NCBI RefSeq assembly: GCF_001422885.1
Contig: NZ_LMMZ01000004.1
Span: 62,001 to 126,000, forward strand
Direction: 5' to 3'
Length of the DNA: 64,000 nt
Source: Methylobacterium sp. Leaf104
Lineage (GTDB): Bacteria; Pseudomonadota; Alphaproteobacteria; Rhizobiales; Beijerinckiaceae
The position numbers and the translations under genes were made by a program. Shown in pieces: positions 26,153 to 34,218 of this stretch (its first letter is position 1; each line of letters begins with the position of its first letter). The notes beneath the pieces are model-generated. The model worked only from the letters and a program-made list of their open reading frames with translations. It was not told where the DNA came from and did not search any database.

Positions 26153-26341
26153 ATGTCCGATGAGGAGATCACGTTCGAGCGGATCCGCGAGCGCGCCCAC
26201 GAGATCTGGGAGCGTAACCACCGCCCCGAGGGATTCGAGGTCGAGTTCTGGCTGATGGCCGAGCGGGAGCTGCGCGCCGAGCGCACCCGCAACGAATCGA
26301 AGACGGCCGCACGGGAGCCGGAGAGGTCCGCGGCATCCTGA
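26153..26341 (+). CDS. DUF2934 domain protein
   Basis: A 62-residue cytosolic protein with the DUF2934 pattern: EERIRERAHEIWERNHRPEG-like (ITFERIRERAHEIWERN), then FWLMAERELRAE. Family members are small, common in alphaproteobacteria and of unknown function. The ATG at 26153 is favoured over 26123 because AGGAAGCACG precedes it. The gene starts about 175 bases from the riboswitch, on the opposite strand. A 15-base tandem repeat follows its stop. Confidence 0.78.
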   Translation: MSDEEITFERIRERAHEIWERNHRPEGFEVEFWLMAERELRAERTRNESKTAAREPERSAAS

Positions 26342-26353
26342 GCCGAGAGACTT

Positions 26354-26412
26354 GGGCCGGGGGACTCGGGCCGGGGGGACTCGGGCCGGGGGGACTCGGG
26401 CCGGGGGGACTC
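26354..26412. repeat. four tandem copies of a 15-base GC-rich unit
   Basis: The unit GGGCCGGGGGGACTC is repeated: one 14-base copy at 26354-26367 and three exact 15-base copies to 26412, with partial matches on both sides. The 15-base length keeps a reading frame (VPPAR on the minus strand), but no supported gene covers it. Confidence 0.85.
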
Positions 26413-26510
26413 GGGTCATCGGCGCCTGGAGTCGCACCCCCGCGTGACCGCGCCGGGCCGCCTCGTTCCTGGCCCGCCGGCGGCGGGGGGATGCGGTACG
26501 ATCAGGCACG

Positions 26511-27797
26511 ATGGCCGCGATCGGACTATCAAATGCTAATATTGAGGCTTTGCTCGACCCGGATCAGGGCGTATGCCGGATCTCATGCGTCACGCTGTCT
26601 GATGCGCCGGCAACAGATTTGCAAGATGTCGGAGGCCTGGATTTGAGTTTGTCGGTCAATATACCGATTTCGCTTCAAGACGTCGGCAGCCGCGCACGCG
26701 ATCGGCCGATCCAGGCATCGAAACACGCGCCGCTCTATTCCATTCAGATCCTGCGCTGCCTCGTCGCATCGTTCGTGATCATGGATCATATCCTACTGTA
26801 TTCTGCGACGGAAGAGATCTACGGCGTCAATCTGAAGAGCATCGCGTGGATGTTCGGCGATCTCGGGGTCGAAACCTTCTTCGCGATCAGCGGCTGCCTG
26901 ATGATGGTGACGTCGCAGGACGCGTTCGGCCGGCGGGGGGCGCCGGCCACGTTCATCCGCAAGCGCTTCCAGCGCCTGATCCCCCTCTACTGGTTCATCA
27001 CCGCCTTGCTCCTGTTCGCCATCGTGCGGAAGCACCCCCTGCCGCCGATGAACGAGATCCTCGCGTCGTTCCTGTTCCTGCCCGTGACCAATGCCCTCGG
27101 CGAGGTCCGGCCCGTCCTGCCCCAGGGATGGACGCTGAACTACGAGATGCTGTTCTACCTCATCTTCGCGTTCAGCCTGCTGTTCGCGAAGCGGACGGGG
27201 GTCATCGTGCTCTGCGCGGTGTTCCTCGCGCTGTTCGGGATCGGGCTGTCCCAGAAGTCGCTGCTCGACACGCGGTCCGCGTCGACCACGCTGGAGTTCT
27301 GCACCGATCCGATCATCCTGACCTTCCTGGGGGGCGCCCTCGCCGGGCTGCTCCGCCCGATGCTCGCCGCCCGCCTGCCGGCGACCTCGCCCGCCCTCGG
27401 CCTCGCCCTCCTCGCCGCGTTCCTGCTCTGCTTCGTCGGTGGCCTCGCGATCCTGACGGACGATTCGGTGCCGCGTTCGGTCTTCGCGAAGTGGAGCGTG
27501 CACGTCGCGGCCGTCCTGGCGATCCTGATCTGCCTGATCCCCCACAGGGCTCCCGAGACCCCCGTCGCCAGAGCCCTGAACCTCCTCGGGGACGCGTCGT
27601 TCTCGACCTATTTGGTGCACACCTTCGCGATCCGCTGGGGCTTCATGCTGGTCGGGGCGCTGTCGATCGACCAGGCCTTCGCGCGGATCCTCCTGCTGCT
27701 GGTCTTCGCGAACCTTTTCGGCCTGGCCGTCCATGTCGTTCTCGAGCGGCCGCTGCTCCGGGCGTTCCGCTTCCGGCCCTTCGCCAGACGGGCCTGA
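26511..27797 (+). CDS. acyltransferase-3 family membrane protein
   Basis: A 428-residue integral membrane protein with about ten helices, of the OafA/NodX/ExoZ acyltransferase-3 family that transfers acetyl or succinyl groups to surface polysaccharides or Nod-factor-like sugars. Key features: IQILRCLVASFVIMDHILLY with the likely catalytic His, GDLGVETFFAISGCLMM, FIRKRFQRLIPLYWF and WTLNYEMLFYLIFA. The first 75 residues are poorly conserved, and their DNA (26511-26730) is AT-richer than the body, so the true start may be further in. Convergent with the next acyltransferase gene. Confidence 0.83.
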   Translation: MAAIGLSNANIEALLDPDQGVCRISCVTLSDAPATDLQDVGGLDLSLSVNIPISLQDVGSRARDRPIQASKHAPLYSIQILRCLVASFVIMDHILLYSATEEIYGVNLKSIAWMFGDLGVETFFAISGCLMMVTSQDAFGRRGAPATFIRKRFQRLIPLYWFITALLLFAIVRKHPLPPMNEILASFLFLPVTNALGEVRPVLPQGWTLNYEMLFYLIFAFSLLFAKRTGVIVLCAVFLALFGIGLSQKSLLDTRSASTTLEFCTDPIILTFLGGALAGLLRPMLAARLPATSPALGLALLAAFLLCFVGGLAILTDDSVPRSVFAKWSVHVAAVLAILICLIPHRAPETPVARALNLLGDASFSTYLVHTFAIRWGFMLVGALSIDQAFARILLLLVFANLFGLAVHVVLERPLLRAFRFRPFARRA

Positions 27798-27833
27798 CCA
27801 CGGTCCCTCGCGCGCCGGGGGGATGCGGGCTCC

Positions 27834-29807
27834 TCAGAGGTCCGCGATGCCGTCGAGGAACCGGAACCGGTCGGTGCGGATGGCGGTGGCGCGGAAGTGG
27901 TTGGAGTCGCGGTAGAGCGGGTAGCCCCGCGCATCCAGGGCCGGACAGGTCTCGGGGCCGCACAGGGAGGCGACGGGATCGACGACCTGCGCCGCGACCC
28001 GCCGCGCCAGCGTGCGCAGCCGGGCCTCCATCGCGGCGTTCCGGGTCTCGAAGCCGGCACGGTCGATGGTGTGCAGGTCGGCGATGCTGCTGCCGCGGAA
28101 GATCCGCTTCGCGATCTCCAGGGTCAGGTCGTCCTTCATGCGCGGGAACGGCAGGACCAGGACGACCTCGGTCCCCTGCTGCCGGATCGCCCGGAGCCGG
28201 TCCTCGAGCCTGGCGAAGGCCGCGTCGACCCGCCCCTCGAAGATGTCGGGCGCGGCTTCCGTCAGGCATCGTTCGCCGACGATGAAGCAGGTCCGGTCGA
28301 CGCTGGGCATCGTGCCGGGGAGGGGCGGCACGAAGTAGGGCGTCCAGATCGACGCCAGGACGACCCGCGCATAGCCCCCGGTCTCGGCCTGGGCCAGCGC
28401 CTTCTCCGCGAAGACGTCGCAGCGGATGCTGGTGGTGCGGCCCACCGTCGGCACCGGCGAGCAGCCGTTCGCGGTGATGAATTCCAGGCGCTCCCGCGGC
28501 ATGCGGTGACCGTCGTCGGCGAACCGCGCGTACATCATCTCCGCGTGGGAATCGCCGATGACGAGGACCTTCGGCCCGTCGCCGGAGCCGAGCCGGCACG
28601 GCCGCAGGGCGCCGAAATTGTCGAGGCCTCCGCAGCTGCGCGGGTAGTCGCCGTCGTTCCGGGCCGCCTCCAGCTCCGCGAACCGCGAGGTTTCGCCGGG
28701 CACCCGGGCGGGCAGGCCGTGGCCGAGGAACACGAGGCCCGCCAGGAGGGCCGTCGCCGCGAAGCCGGCGCCGCCGATCCCGGCGGTCGTCCACCCGGAC
28801 GGCCGGACGGCCGGCCGGTGGCGCGATGCGATCCGGGACAGGCCGGCCCAGCCGGCCAGGAGGCCGACCAGGAGGGCGAGCATCGCCGGGCGGTTCTGGG
28901 GCAGGTCGAAATAGGCGAACCCGACCACGATCGGCCAGTGCCAGATGTAGATGGCATAGGACCAGCGTCCCACGGCCTGGACCGGCAGGTTGCTGGACCA
29001 GAGCGCGTTGGGGCGCCGTGCGGCGATGACGAGACACGCGCCGAGGACGGGCAGGAGCGCCCGGTAGGACGGCCACGGCATGGTGCCGTCGAAGGTCAGC
29101 ACCGCGACCGCGATCGCGCCCAGCCCGGCGAGTTCCAGGACGCGGGCGCGCCCGGCGCCGATCGGCCGGCCCTCGAGATGGAGGAACACCAGGCCTCCGG
29201 CGAGCATCTCCCAGGCGCGCGTGGGCAGCAGGAAGAAGGACGCCTGGGGTAGGATCGGCGTCGCCAGGATGCAGGTCGCGAGGGAGAGCAGGAATCCGGC
29301 CCACAGGATCGGCCGCTGCCACCGGCGCAGCCGCCCGACCATCCGGATCAGGACCAGGATCAGCGGATACACCATGTAGAACTGCCACTCGGCGGAGAGC
29401 GACCAGGTGTGCAGGAGCCACTTGCTGTCCGAGCGCGCGTCGAAGTACCCGGACTCCCGGTAGAACACCACGTTCGAGACGAAGGTCAGGGCCGCGAGCG
29501 CGTGCTTGCCGATCTGCGCGTAGGTGATCGGCTCCACGAAGAGGTAGCCGAAGACCAGGACGAAGGCGCAGAGCCCGATCAGGGCCGGGACGATTCGGCG
29601 GGCGCGATCCTTGTAGAACGTCCAGATCGAGAACGTGTCGTTCGCGAGGCGCGAGCAGATGATCTTCGTCATCAGGTAGCCTGAGATGACGAAGAACACG
29701 TCGACGCCGGTGAAGCCACCGCTCGCCCACGTAAATCGGAAATGGAACAGCACGACCGCAGCGACAGCAATGGCGCGCAGCCCGTTGATTTCGGATCGAA
29801 AAGACAT
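27834..29807 (-). CDS. acyltransferase with C-terminal SGNH domain (OafA/YrhL-type)
   Basis: A 657-residue O-acyltransferase probably modifying a surface glycan. The N-terminal ~370 residues form about ten membrane helices with FRSEINGLRAIAVAAVVLFHF, GVDVFFVISGYLM and HTWSLSAEWQFY. The periplasmic C-terminal part is an SGNH hydrolase-like domain with VLVIGDSHAEM (catalytic Ser) near 420 and YRDSNHFRAT (Asp, His) near 635. Full-length members take an acyl group across the membrane and place it on sugar. Its start is followed upstream by an AT-rich control region with a large inverted repeat. Confidence 0.92.
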   Translation of the reverse strand: MSFRSEINGLRAIAVAAVVLFHFRFTWASGGFTGVDVFFVISGYLMTKIICSRLANDTFSIWTFYKDRARRIVPALIGLCAFVLVFGYLFVEPITYAQIGKHALAALTFVSNVVFYRESGYFDARSDSKWLLHTWSLSAEWQFYMVYPLILVLIRMVGRLRRWQRPILWAGFLLSLATCILATPILPQASFFLLPTRAWEMLAGGLVFLHLEGRPIGAGRARVLELAGLGAIAVAVLTFDGTMPWPSYRALLPVLGACLVIAARRPNALWSSNLPVQAVGRWSYAIYIWHWPIVVGFAYFDLPQNRPAMLALLVGLLAGWAGLSRIASRHRPAVRPSGWTTAGIGGAGFAATALLAGLVFLGHGLPARVPGETSRFAELEAARNDGDYPRSCGGLDNFGALRPCRLGSGDGPKVLVIGDSHAEMMYARFADDGHRMPRERLEFITANGCSPVPTVGRTTSIRCDVFAEKALAQAETGGYARVVLASIWTPYFVPPLPGTMPSVDRTCFIVGERCLTEAAPDIFEGRVDAAFARLEDRLRAIRQQGTEVVLVLPFPRMKDDLTLEIAKRIFRGSSIADLHTIDRAGFETRNAAMEARLRTLARRVAAQVVDPVASLCGPETCPALDARGYPLYRDSNHFRATAIRTDRFRFLDGIADL

Positions 29808-29884
29808 GCGCCACTCCAGTCGTCAACGGAGTGATACACGAAAGGATTGTCGTTCAAAATTCGGAACTAATATACCACAAGTAA

Positions 29885-29909
29885 CATCATTTGATTGAAA
29901 CAAATGATG
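29885..29909. promoter_or_regulatory. 9-7-9 perfect inverted repeat upstream of the SGNH acyltransferase
   Basis: CATCATTTG (29885-29893) and CAAATGATG (29901-29909) with a seven-base spacer. On the minus strand GTGGTATATT follows, an extended -10-like element about 70 bases before the acyltransferase ATG, so the repeat would lie just upstream of a promoter. It could be an activator or repressor site. Confidence 0.45.
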
Positions 29910-30187
29910 GCGCATGAAGAAAGTTACGGCCCTCGGACGTGGCGCCTTTGGGCCGGTTAATGTCCTTCGGGTGCTTGTCTTTAACAAATGGTATCTTCGA
30001 AGAACGCTCGCCCTGTGCGAATCGGCGGCAGGATCAGCGGGGTCGGGCGCGCGCGGGGTCTCGGCCGTGCCGGAGCACGAACCTGCCGGCCCTGCGCCCG
30101 GGGGCCTGCCTGTCGCTCTGGAGACCGGCGCCGTGGAGAGCGGCCCTTGGAGACCGGAGCCCCGGTCCAGGCTCCCGATGCTCGGCT

Positions 30188-30559
30188 ATGCCTGACGTGA
30201 CGGCCACGTTTGCAGTGCAACTCAAATGTTGCGAAGCACAAAACTGCCTTTTATTTCTTCTTGTATCCTACATATACCTAGGTAGTCTGGTTGGCGTTGA
30301 TGTCGGTGTGGAAATGCTTCTGATCTGTTTCGCCTCGCTCGGTGCCGCCGCAAGTCAAGCCGTCCGCCTGCCCGGGCTTCTTCTCATCGTCCTGGTGCTG
30401 GCGCTGGCCATCGGACTTGAGGGCGTGCTGGAGCAGCGGTCCTTCGGGGCGGTGCTGGCGGATGCCGGCTGGATGCTGGTGACGGTCGAGGCGACCTACG
30501 TCGCGACGTCCCTGCTCTGGAACGCCGAGCCGTCGCCCGTCTCCCATCACAAGGCCTGA
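30188..30559 (+). CDS. small multi-helix membrane protein, possible exopolysaccharide-regulatory type
   Basis: About 123 residues if the ATG at 30188 is used; other starts, including the ATG at 30314, would give a shorter product. It has two or three hydrophobic stretches (LLFLLVSYIYLGSLVGV, MLLICFASLGAAASQAV, GLLLIVLVLALAIGLEGVL) and a soluble tail. The size and layout recall small Rhizobiales membrane proteins near exopolysaccharide genes (ExoX/SyrA-like), but similarity is too weak to name it. The 5' part (30190-30320) is AT-rich. Confidence 0.45.
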   Translation: MPDVTATFAVQLKCCEAQNCLLFLLVSYIYLGSLVGVDVGVEMLLICFASLGAAASQAVRLPGLLLIVLVLALAIGLEGVLEQRSFGAVLADAGWMLVTVEATYVATSLLWNAEPSPVSHHKA

Positions 30560-30592
30560 CCGGGGACACGGGCCGGCCAGCGCCGCCGAGGG

Positions 30593-30970
30593 TCAGCGCC
30601 CCAGGATCCGGCCCCTGATCAGCAGCCGGGCCAGGACCGTGCCGCCCAGGGCGCCGAGGACGGCTCCCGAGCCGCTCGCCGCGAAATCGATGAACTGGGC
30701 GGTCCGGCCGGGAATCCAGAGCTGCCCGACCTCCAGGACGGCGCCCAGGGCGACGAGGGGAAGGCCGATGCGCCACCAGGGCCGCCCGTGGAAGCCGAGG
30801 ACGAACAGGCCGGCCGTCCCGCAATAGGCGATGGCGTGCTCGAACTGGCCGGGCAGCGACGTCCGCGCCTCCCAGTCCCGCGGGATCCACGAGAGCCAGA
30901 CGAGGGCGCCGACGCACAGCCACGCCGCCGCGCGGAACAGCCTCGGATGAACGGCGCCGATCTGCGGCAT
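30593..30970 (-). CDS. VanZ-like membrane protein
   Basis: A 125-residue protein with about four membrane helices and the VanZ-like pattern: WLSWIPRDW near 25, QFEHAIAYCGTAGLFVLGF, GAVLEVGQLWIPGRTAQFIDFAASGSGAVLGALGG. Distant homologues include VanZ of teicoplanin resistance, but most are uncharacterised and are found near surface polysaccharide genes, as here. It is convergent with the preceding small membrane gene, 33 bases apart. Confidence 0.85.
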   Translation of the reverse strand: MPQIGAVHPRLFRAAAWLCVGALVWLSWIPRDWEARTSLPGQFEHAIAYCGTAGLFVLGFHGRPWWRIGLPLVALGAVLEVGQLWIPGRTAQFIDFAASGSGAVLGALGGTVLARLLIRGRILGR

Positions 30971-31614
30971 GACGAATCCCCCTCTCGCGTGCCGGTCGCG
31001 GGCGGCTCCGCCGGCGCGCGACCATCCCCCCCTCCTGCCTCACGAGAGACAAAACGCAAGCCATGCCCCGTCGTCCAGGCGACGGCGGGCCCTGGTCCTA
31101 GCGCGCGTCACGCCCCTGCTGGCGATCCCGCTGGAGCAGGGCGACCGGCCGACCCGGCCGGGTCGCGTCGGCGTGCGGCTGCGGCGCGCGAGACGACGTC
31201 GCGAACCAACGCGTCCTCGCGCGTCTCCGGTCGCGCCATCGCGACCCGCTACGGGAAGACCGCAATCGGCTGCATGAGCGTCCTCCGCATCGCGGCCTCC
31301 CTCGACGGGCTCGAGCGATGCCATGCCCGAGGGGGGTGGCATCACTCGAGCCTCATCCGCGACGCCGGGAACGGGATCGAATCTCCGGCATTCGATCTGT
31401 ATAAGATCGATTTATCGGAGACGGCGCATTGCGATGTTCTGTATCGCAAAAGCAAATTGCAGATTCGGATCTCTGATCCGATCGTTATAATCGATATTTT
31501 GCCATATTTTATCGCCATCCACCCCGACCGGATGCTTGATAAGTTTTGGTGGACTCGGCTAGATGGGTTCCGTCACGCCAAAAATCCGAACGGTTATAGA
31601 AAAAGAACGTAGAA
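30971..31614. other. region without a confident gene; AT-rich right half
   Basis: The left part (to about 31330) is GC-rich and shows no convincing gene on either strand. From about 31370 it becomes AT-rich. It contains a TATAAT (31486-31491) with a perfect CGGATC-TCT-GATCCG inverted repeat (31466-31480) just before it, a plausible promoter and operator for the Nudix gene. An open frame from 31274 to 31612 is listed separately. Confidence 0.45.
31274..31612 (+). CDS. possible hypothetical gene upstream of the Nudix gene
   Basis: The frame stays open for 112 codons and stops two bases before the Nudix ATG, which would allow coupling. The second half reads as hydrophobic and basic segments (IRISDPIVIIDILPYFIAI). 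I recognise no family, codon bias differs between halves, and a strong TATAAT lies inside it, so it may be chance. Confidence 0.2.
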   Translation: MSVLRIAASLDGLERCHARGGWHHSSLIRDAGNGIESPAFDLYKIDLSETAHCDVLYRKSKLQIRISDPIVIIDILPYFIAIHPDRMLDKFWWTRLDGFRHAKNPNGYRKRT

Positions 31615-32121
31615 ATGAAATCCCAATCACCAATGACGCTTCTGGATCGTTGCTATCAAATCGCACTGAGTTTTGTTTTTCTGAACCTGCGCGTCTGGTG
31701 GTTTATACGCCGCCCAAATCATCATGGAGCCCTCGTGATGATTTGGTTTCAAGATCAAGTTTTGCTGGTGCGCAACTCCTATCAACCCTGTTGGTCGGCG
31801 CCAGGAGGAGCGATCGAAGCGTCTGAAAGCTTGATTGAAGCCGCCGTCAGAGAATGCAAAGAAGAAATCGAACTCGATATCGATCAGAGCGAAATGGTGT
31901 TCGTTCGAGACATCGAGCGCAGCTTTCGGTTTCGCACAGACAAGGTAAGTTTGTTCGAGTGGCACCCAAGAGAAAAGCCGTTCATAAAAATAGACAACCG
32001 TGAGATCATTGACGCGAAATGGTTTTCGCCGAGCGACGCTTGCCGGCTGAACATCATCCCTCATTTGTCGTCATATATCAGAGACAGGATGCTTATAAGC
32101 AATAAAGGAGGAAAGTCTTAG
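31615..32121 (+). CDS. Nudix hydrolase, low-GC and probably acquired
   Basis: A 168-residue protein with a nearly complete Nudix box at residues 65-87: G-x5-E-x7-RECKEEIEL, where the usual Gly near the end is Glu. It would hydrolyse a nucleoside-diphosphate-linked compound with a divalent cation. The N-terminus has an aromatic basic segment (LRVWWFIRRPNHHG) that recalls Nudix proteins in sugar or polysaccharide clusters. Base composition is much lower in G+C than the neighbours, with many AAA, GAT and TTT codons, which indicates transfer. Substrate unknown. Confidence 0.85.
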   Translation: MKSQSPMTLLDRCYQIALSFVFLNLRVWWFIRRPNHHGALVMIWFQDQVLLVRNSYQPCWSAPGGAIEASESLIEAAVRECKEEIELDIDQSEMVFVRDIERSFRFRTDKVSLFEWHPREKPFIKIDNREIIDAKWFSPSDACRLNIIPHLSSYIRDRMLISNKGGKS

Positions 32122-33134
32122 AGCTCGAAATAGTCTTGGTGCGCGCGCCGACATTCCTTCACCACGCCTGGCTAGGCATTCGAAACAACGCGTCAACGTC
32201 TGTCATACACCAAGCATACTTATCCGTAGAACGTGTGATCAAGCTCCGCCATTGGCATGCAATCCAATAATAAGTCTGTGTATCTCGAAGATCATAAACT
32301 ATTCAAAATTGTCGCGAGCACGTTCCATTCTTCGGTCGGCACCGGATTTTTTGCGAGTTTTCTTTCGTTTGACTTTTGTCGAAGAAATTTTCTCTTGAAA
32401 CAGATTATAAAGATTATCGGCTTTGGCTGAGATGAGTTCGATGACGTCTTGTGTCAGGCTCATTGAATATCCGTCGATGTTTATCTTTGCCGAGTGTTAA
32501 TCTGGCGTTCTTTCGAGACGAAACTTGCGCTCAGACAGCGATGCCGATTGTCGGGCGGATCTCGTCCCCGCAAAGGGCGGCCTCTTTTCAGCCTTCCGGC
32601 CGCGACGCTTGCCCTGGAGCGGAATGGGTCAACGGATCAACGCGGTGACGATTTGGATCACGGCAGCCGAGACGATCGGGCACCCATTGTCAGCCGTCAC
32701 CGGCACCGAAAAGACCTGGTGCTCGCCGCCCCTCGGCACATCATGCGCCGTTCTAGCAAGCTAGCCCTCTGTGCAGGCCAACCGGCCCCTCGGGACCGGT
32801 GAGGTTCGTACCCTTACCGACGTGGTGCATCCGGCCATCATGTATGTCGAAAAGCAGCAAAACACTTGGTCCCCGGTTTGCAGGAGGCGCGAGCACACGA
32901 GGTCTCACAAGCGCGGAACGCCGAGTGGATAGCCGCGATGCCCTACGATATCTGCGCGGCACCCTTCTGAAAACTAATAAATGAGTACCTTTTCGAGTCT
33001 CATGAGAAAGGTCGGGTACCTTACAGAACATGCAGGATGCTTGGGATGCAGGCTGAGGTTTAATCCTGGCCCAGCAAACCGGTCCACGCCGAGCGCAAGG
33101 GTTTGGACATCCCGAACCCCGAAGGCGGGCGGAT
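32122..33134. other. low-GC region without a confident large gene
   Basis: About 1 kb of mostly AT-rich DNA with only one supportable small frame (32299-32463). Its composition is like the Nudix gene and unlike the core genome. The right half (32500-33130) returns gradually to higher GC. I see no complete insertion-sequence ends. Confidence 0.5.
32299..32463 (-). CDS. possible 54-residue highly basic protein
   Basis: A short minus-strand frame beginning MSLTQDVIELISAKADN and continuing YNLFQEKISSTKVKRKK, then TRKKSGADRRMERARDN. An amphipathic helix is followed by a Lys/Arg-rich tail, which would suit binding to DNA, RNA or another protein. The amino-acid pattern is plausible for a real small protein, but no strong ribosome binding site is visible and I recognise no family. 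Confidence 0.4.
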   Translation of the reverse strand: MSLTQDVIELISAKADNLYNLFQEKISSTKVKRKKTRKKSGADRRMERARDNFE

Positions 33135-33312
33135 GCCACGCCTCGCAAACGCTTCACGAACGAACCGATCGCCTTCGCCCTGCAGCAGGCGGAGAAGGGT
33201 GCGACGGTGGACGAGGCCCGTGCGGCGAGATGGGCGTGTCAGACTTGACCCGTGGGCCTACCTGAACGGGGTCGAGATCGCCTTCTCACGACCGGGCGAG
33301 CCGACCGACACC
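33135..33312 (+). pseudogene. IS3-family transposase remnant (orfA and orfB pieces)
   Basis: Positions 33135 to about 33200 encode a PRKRFTNEPIAFALQQAEKG-like segment, the usual start of an IS3-family orfA product. After a frame change CGEMGVSD continues the same helix-turn-helix. From 33247, WAYLNGVEIAFSRPGEPTD matches the integrase core of orfB, normally several hundred bases further on. So an internal deletion joined the two, with frameshifts. No intact product is possible. Confidence 0.7.
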
Positions 33313-33594
33313 TTGCAGAGGTCGTGGACCAGAAACCGGGTCAACTCCAAACATGCTCGAAGCCCTGCCTCGGGGAGGACCACGTTCGAGGGAGCAGGCC
33401 ACGGCGAGGTACGATGTGTCCGAGACATCGCGAGGGGCGTGATCCGCGGGTGGCTGCGCGGCGCGTGGTGACCGGTCCGATCCCCGTGGCCGGACTCGCC
33501 CTCGCGCGACCCACGGCGGTCCGATGGCGCTGTCCACCGCGTCCTCGCGTTGGGACGAGGGCGCTGAGCTTGTTCCCGCTCGACCCGCGGGCGC

Positions 33595-34135
33595 ATGGGA
33601 AAGAGTCCTTGCGAGGGTCGGGCGATCCGCATGGACACGCTCGAGGCGCCGGTGGTCGACAGCCTCGTCCGGCGTTGGCTCCTGCCCGACCGGCTCACGG
33701 CCAGATGGGCTCCGCTACGGCGCGGCAGAAGGCGGCGGGATTGGTGGGCAGGTCTCGACGCTGCAAGCGGAAATGCGAGCGGCCGATGACAGACTCGAGC
33801 GGCCCTGCGGCCTGATCGAATCTGTGACCATCCTGCACGGACGCTTCCCTGGTTTGAAGCTCGACCGGAGCCGGGCGCGCGTGGCCCTCGACCACATGAG
33901 CGGGGTGTCACGGCCGCCGTTGGTCATCGATCCGGACCTGATCGAGCCATTCGGGAGGCCGATGCCCGAGCCCGTCATGGCTGGCGCGATCCAGTTGCGC
34001 ACTGCGTGGCTGCCGACCATCGTCGATCGCATCGAGACGGGCGACGCCGTTCTCCGCGGTGTCGCAGACGCGGCCTGCCCCACACGCGGTGTCCGCGAAC
34101 CGAGCCGGATCGCTGCCTGTGGTTCGCGGTTTTGA
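33595..34135 (+). pseudogene. large serine recombinase remnant (C-terminal part, frameshifted)
   Basis: Two frames together give the C-terminal part of a site-specific serine recombinase. First frame (33595-33705): CEGRAIRMDTLEAPVVDSL, the end of the zinc-ribbon region and start of the DNA-binding helices. After a +1 shift, second frame: a coiled-coil-like segment (LQAEMRAADDRLER), FPGLKLDRSRARVALDHM, then VIDPDLIEPFGRPM and a TAWLPTIVDRIET end. The catalytic domain is missing. It ends six bases before tRNA-Arg, so it probably comes from an element once integrated there. Confidence 0.72.
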
Positions 34136-34141
34136 AGGGAA

Positions 34142-34218
34142 TGGCGCGCCCGAAAGGATTCGAACCTCTGACCCCCAGATTCGTAGTCTGGTGCTCTATC
34201 CAGCTGAGCTACGGGCGC
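34142..34218 (-). tRNA. tRNA-Arg (ACG)
   Basis: The minus strand has a complete cloverleaf: acceptor GCGCCCG pairing with CGGGCGC, discriminator G and an encoded CCA. The D arm is GCTCAGCTGGATAGAGC, the anticodon stem CCAGA/TCTGG with loop CTACGAA (anticodon ACG), and the T arm GGTTCGAATCC. It closely matches E. coli tRNA-Arg(ACG). Its 3' end borders the decayed recombinase gene. Confidence 0.95.

Noticed and set aside
25988-26509. Minus-strand frame with VPPAR repeats
   Set aside because: The repeats come from a 15-base DNA tandem repeat; the rest is antisense to the DUF2934 gene and has no family match.
29914-30195. Plus-strand frame beginning MKKVTALGRG
   Set aside because: It turns into low-complexity sequence after about 30 codons, overlaps another better frame and has no ribosome binding site.
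33258-33911. 217-codon minus-strand frame in the decayed region
   Set aside because: It is antisense to transposase and recombinase remnants that have recognisable protein motifs on the plus strand.
29800-34141. Copy of the tRNA-Arg 3' end as the second attachment site
   Set aside because: I looked for a repeat of the T-arm/acceptor sequence in the low-GC region and found none, so the limits of the supposed island remain undefined.
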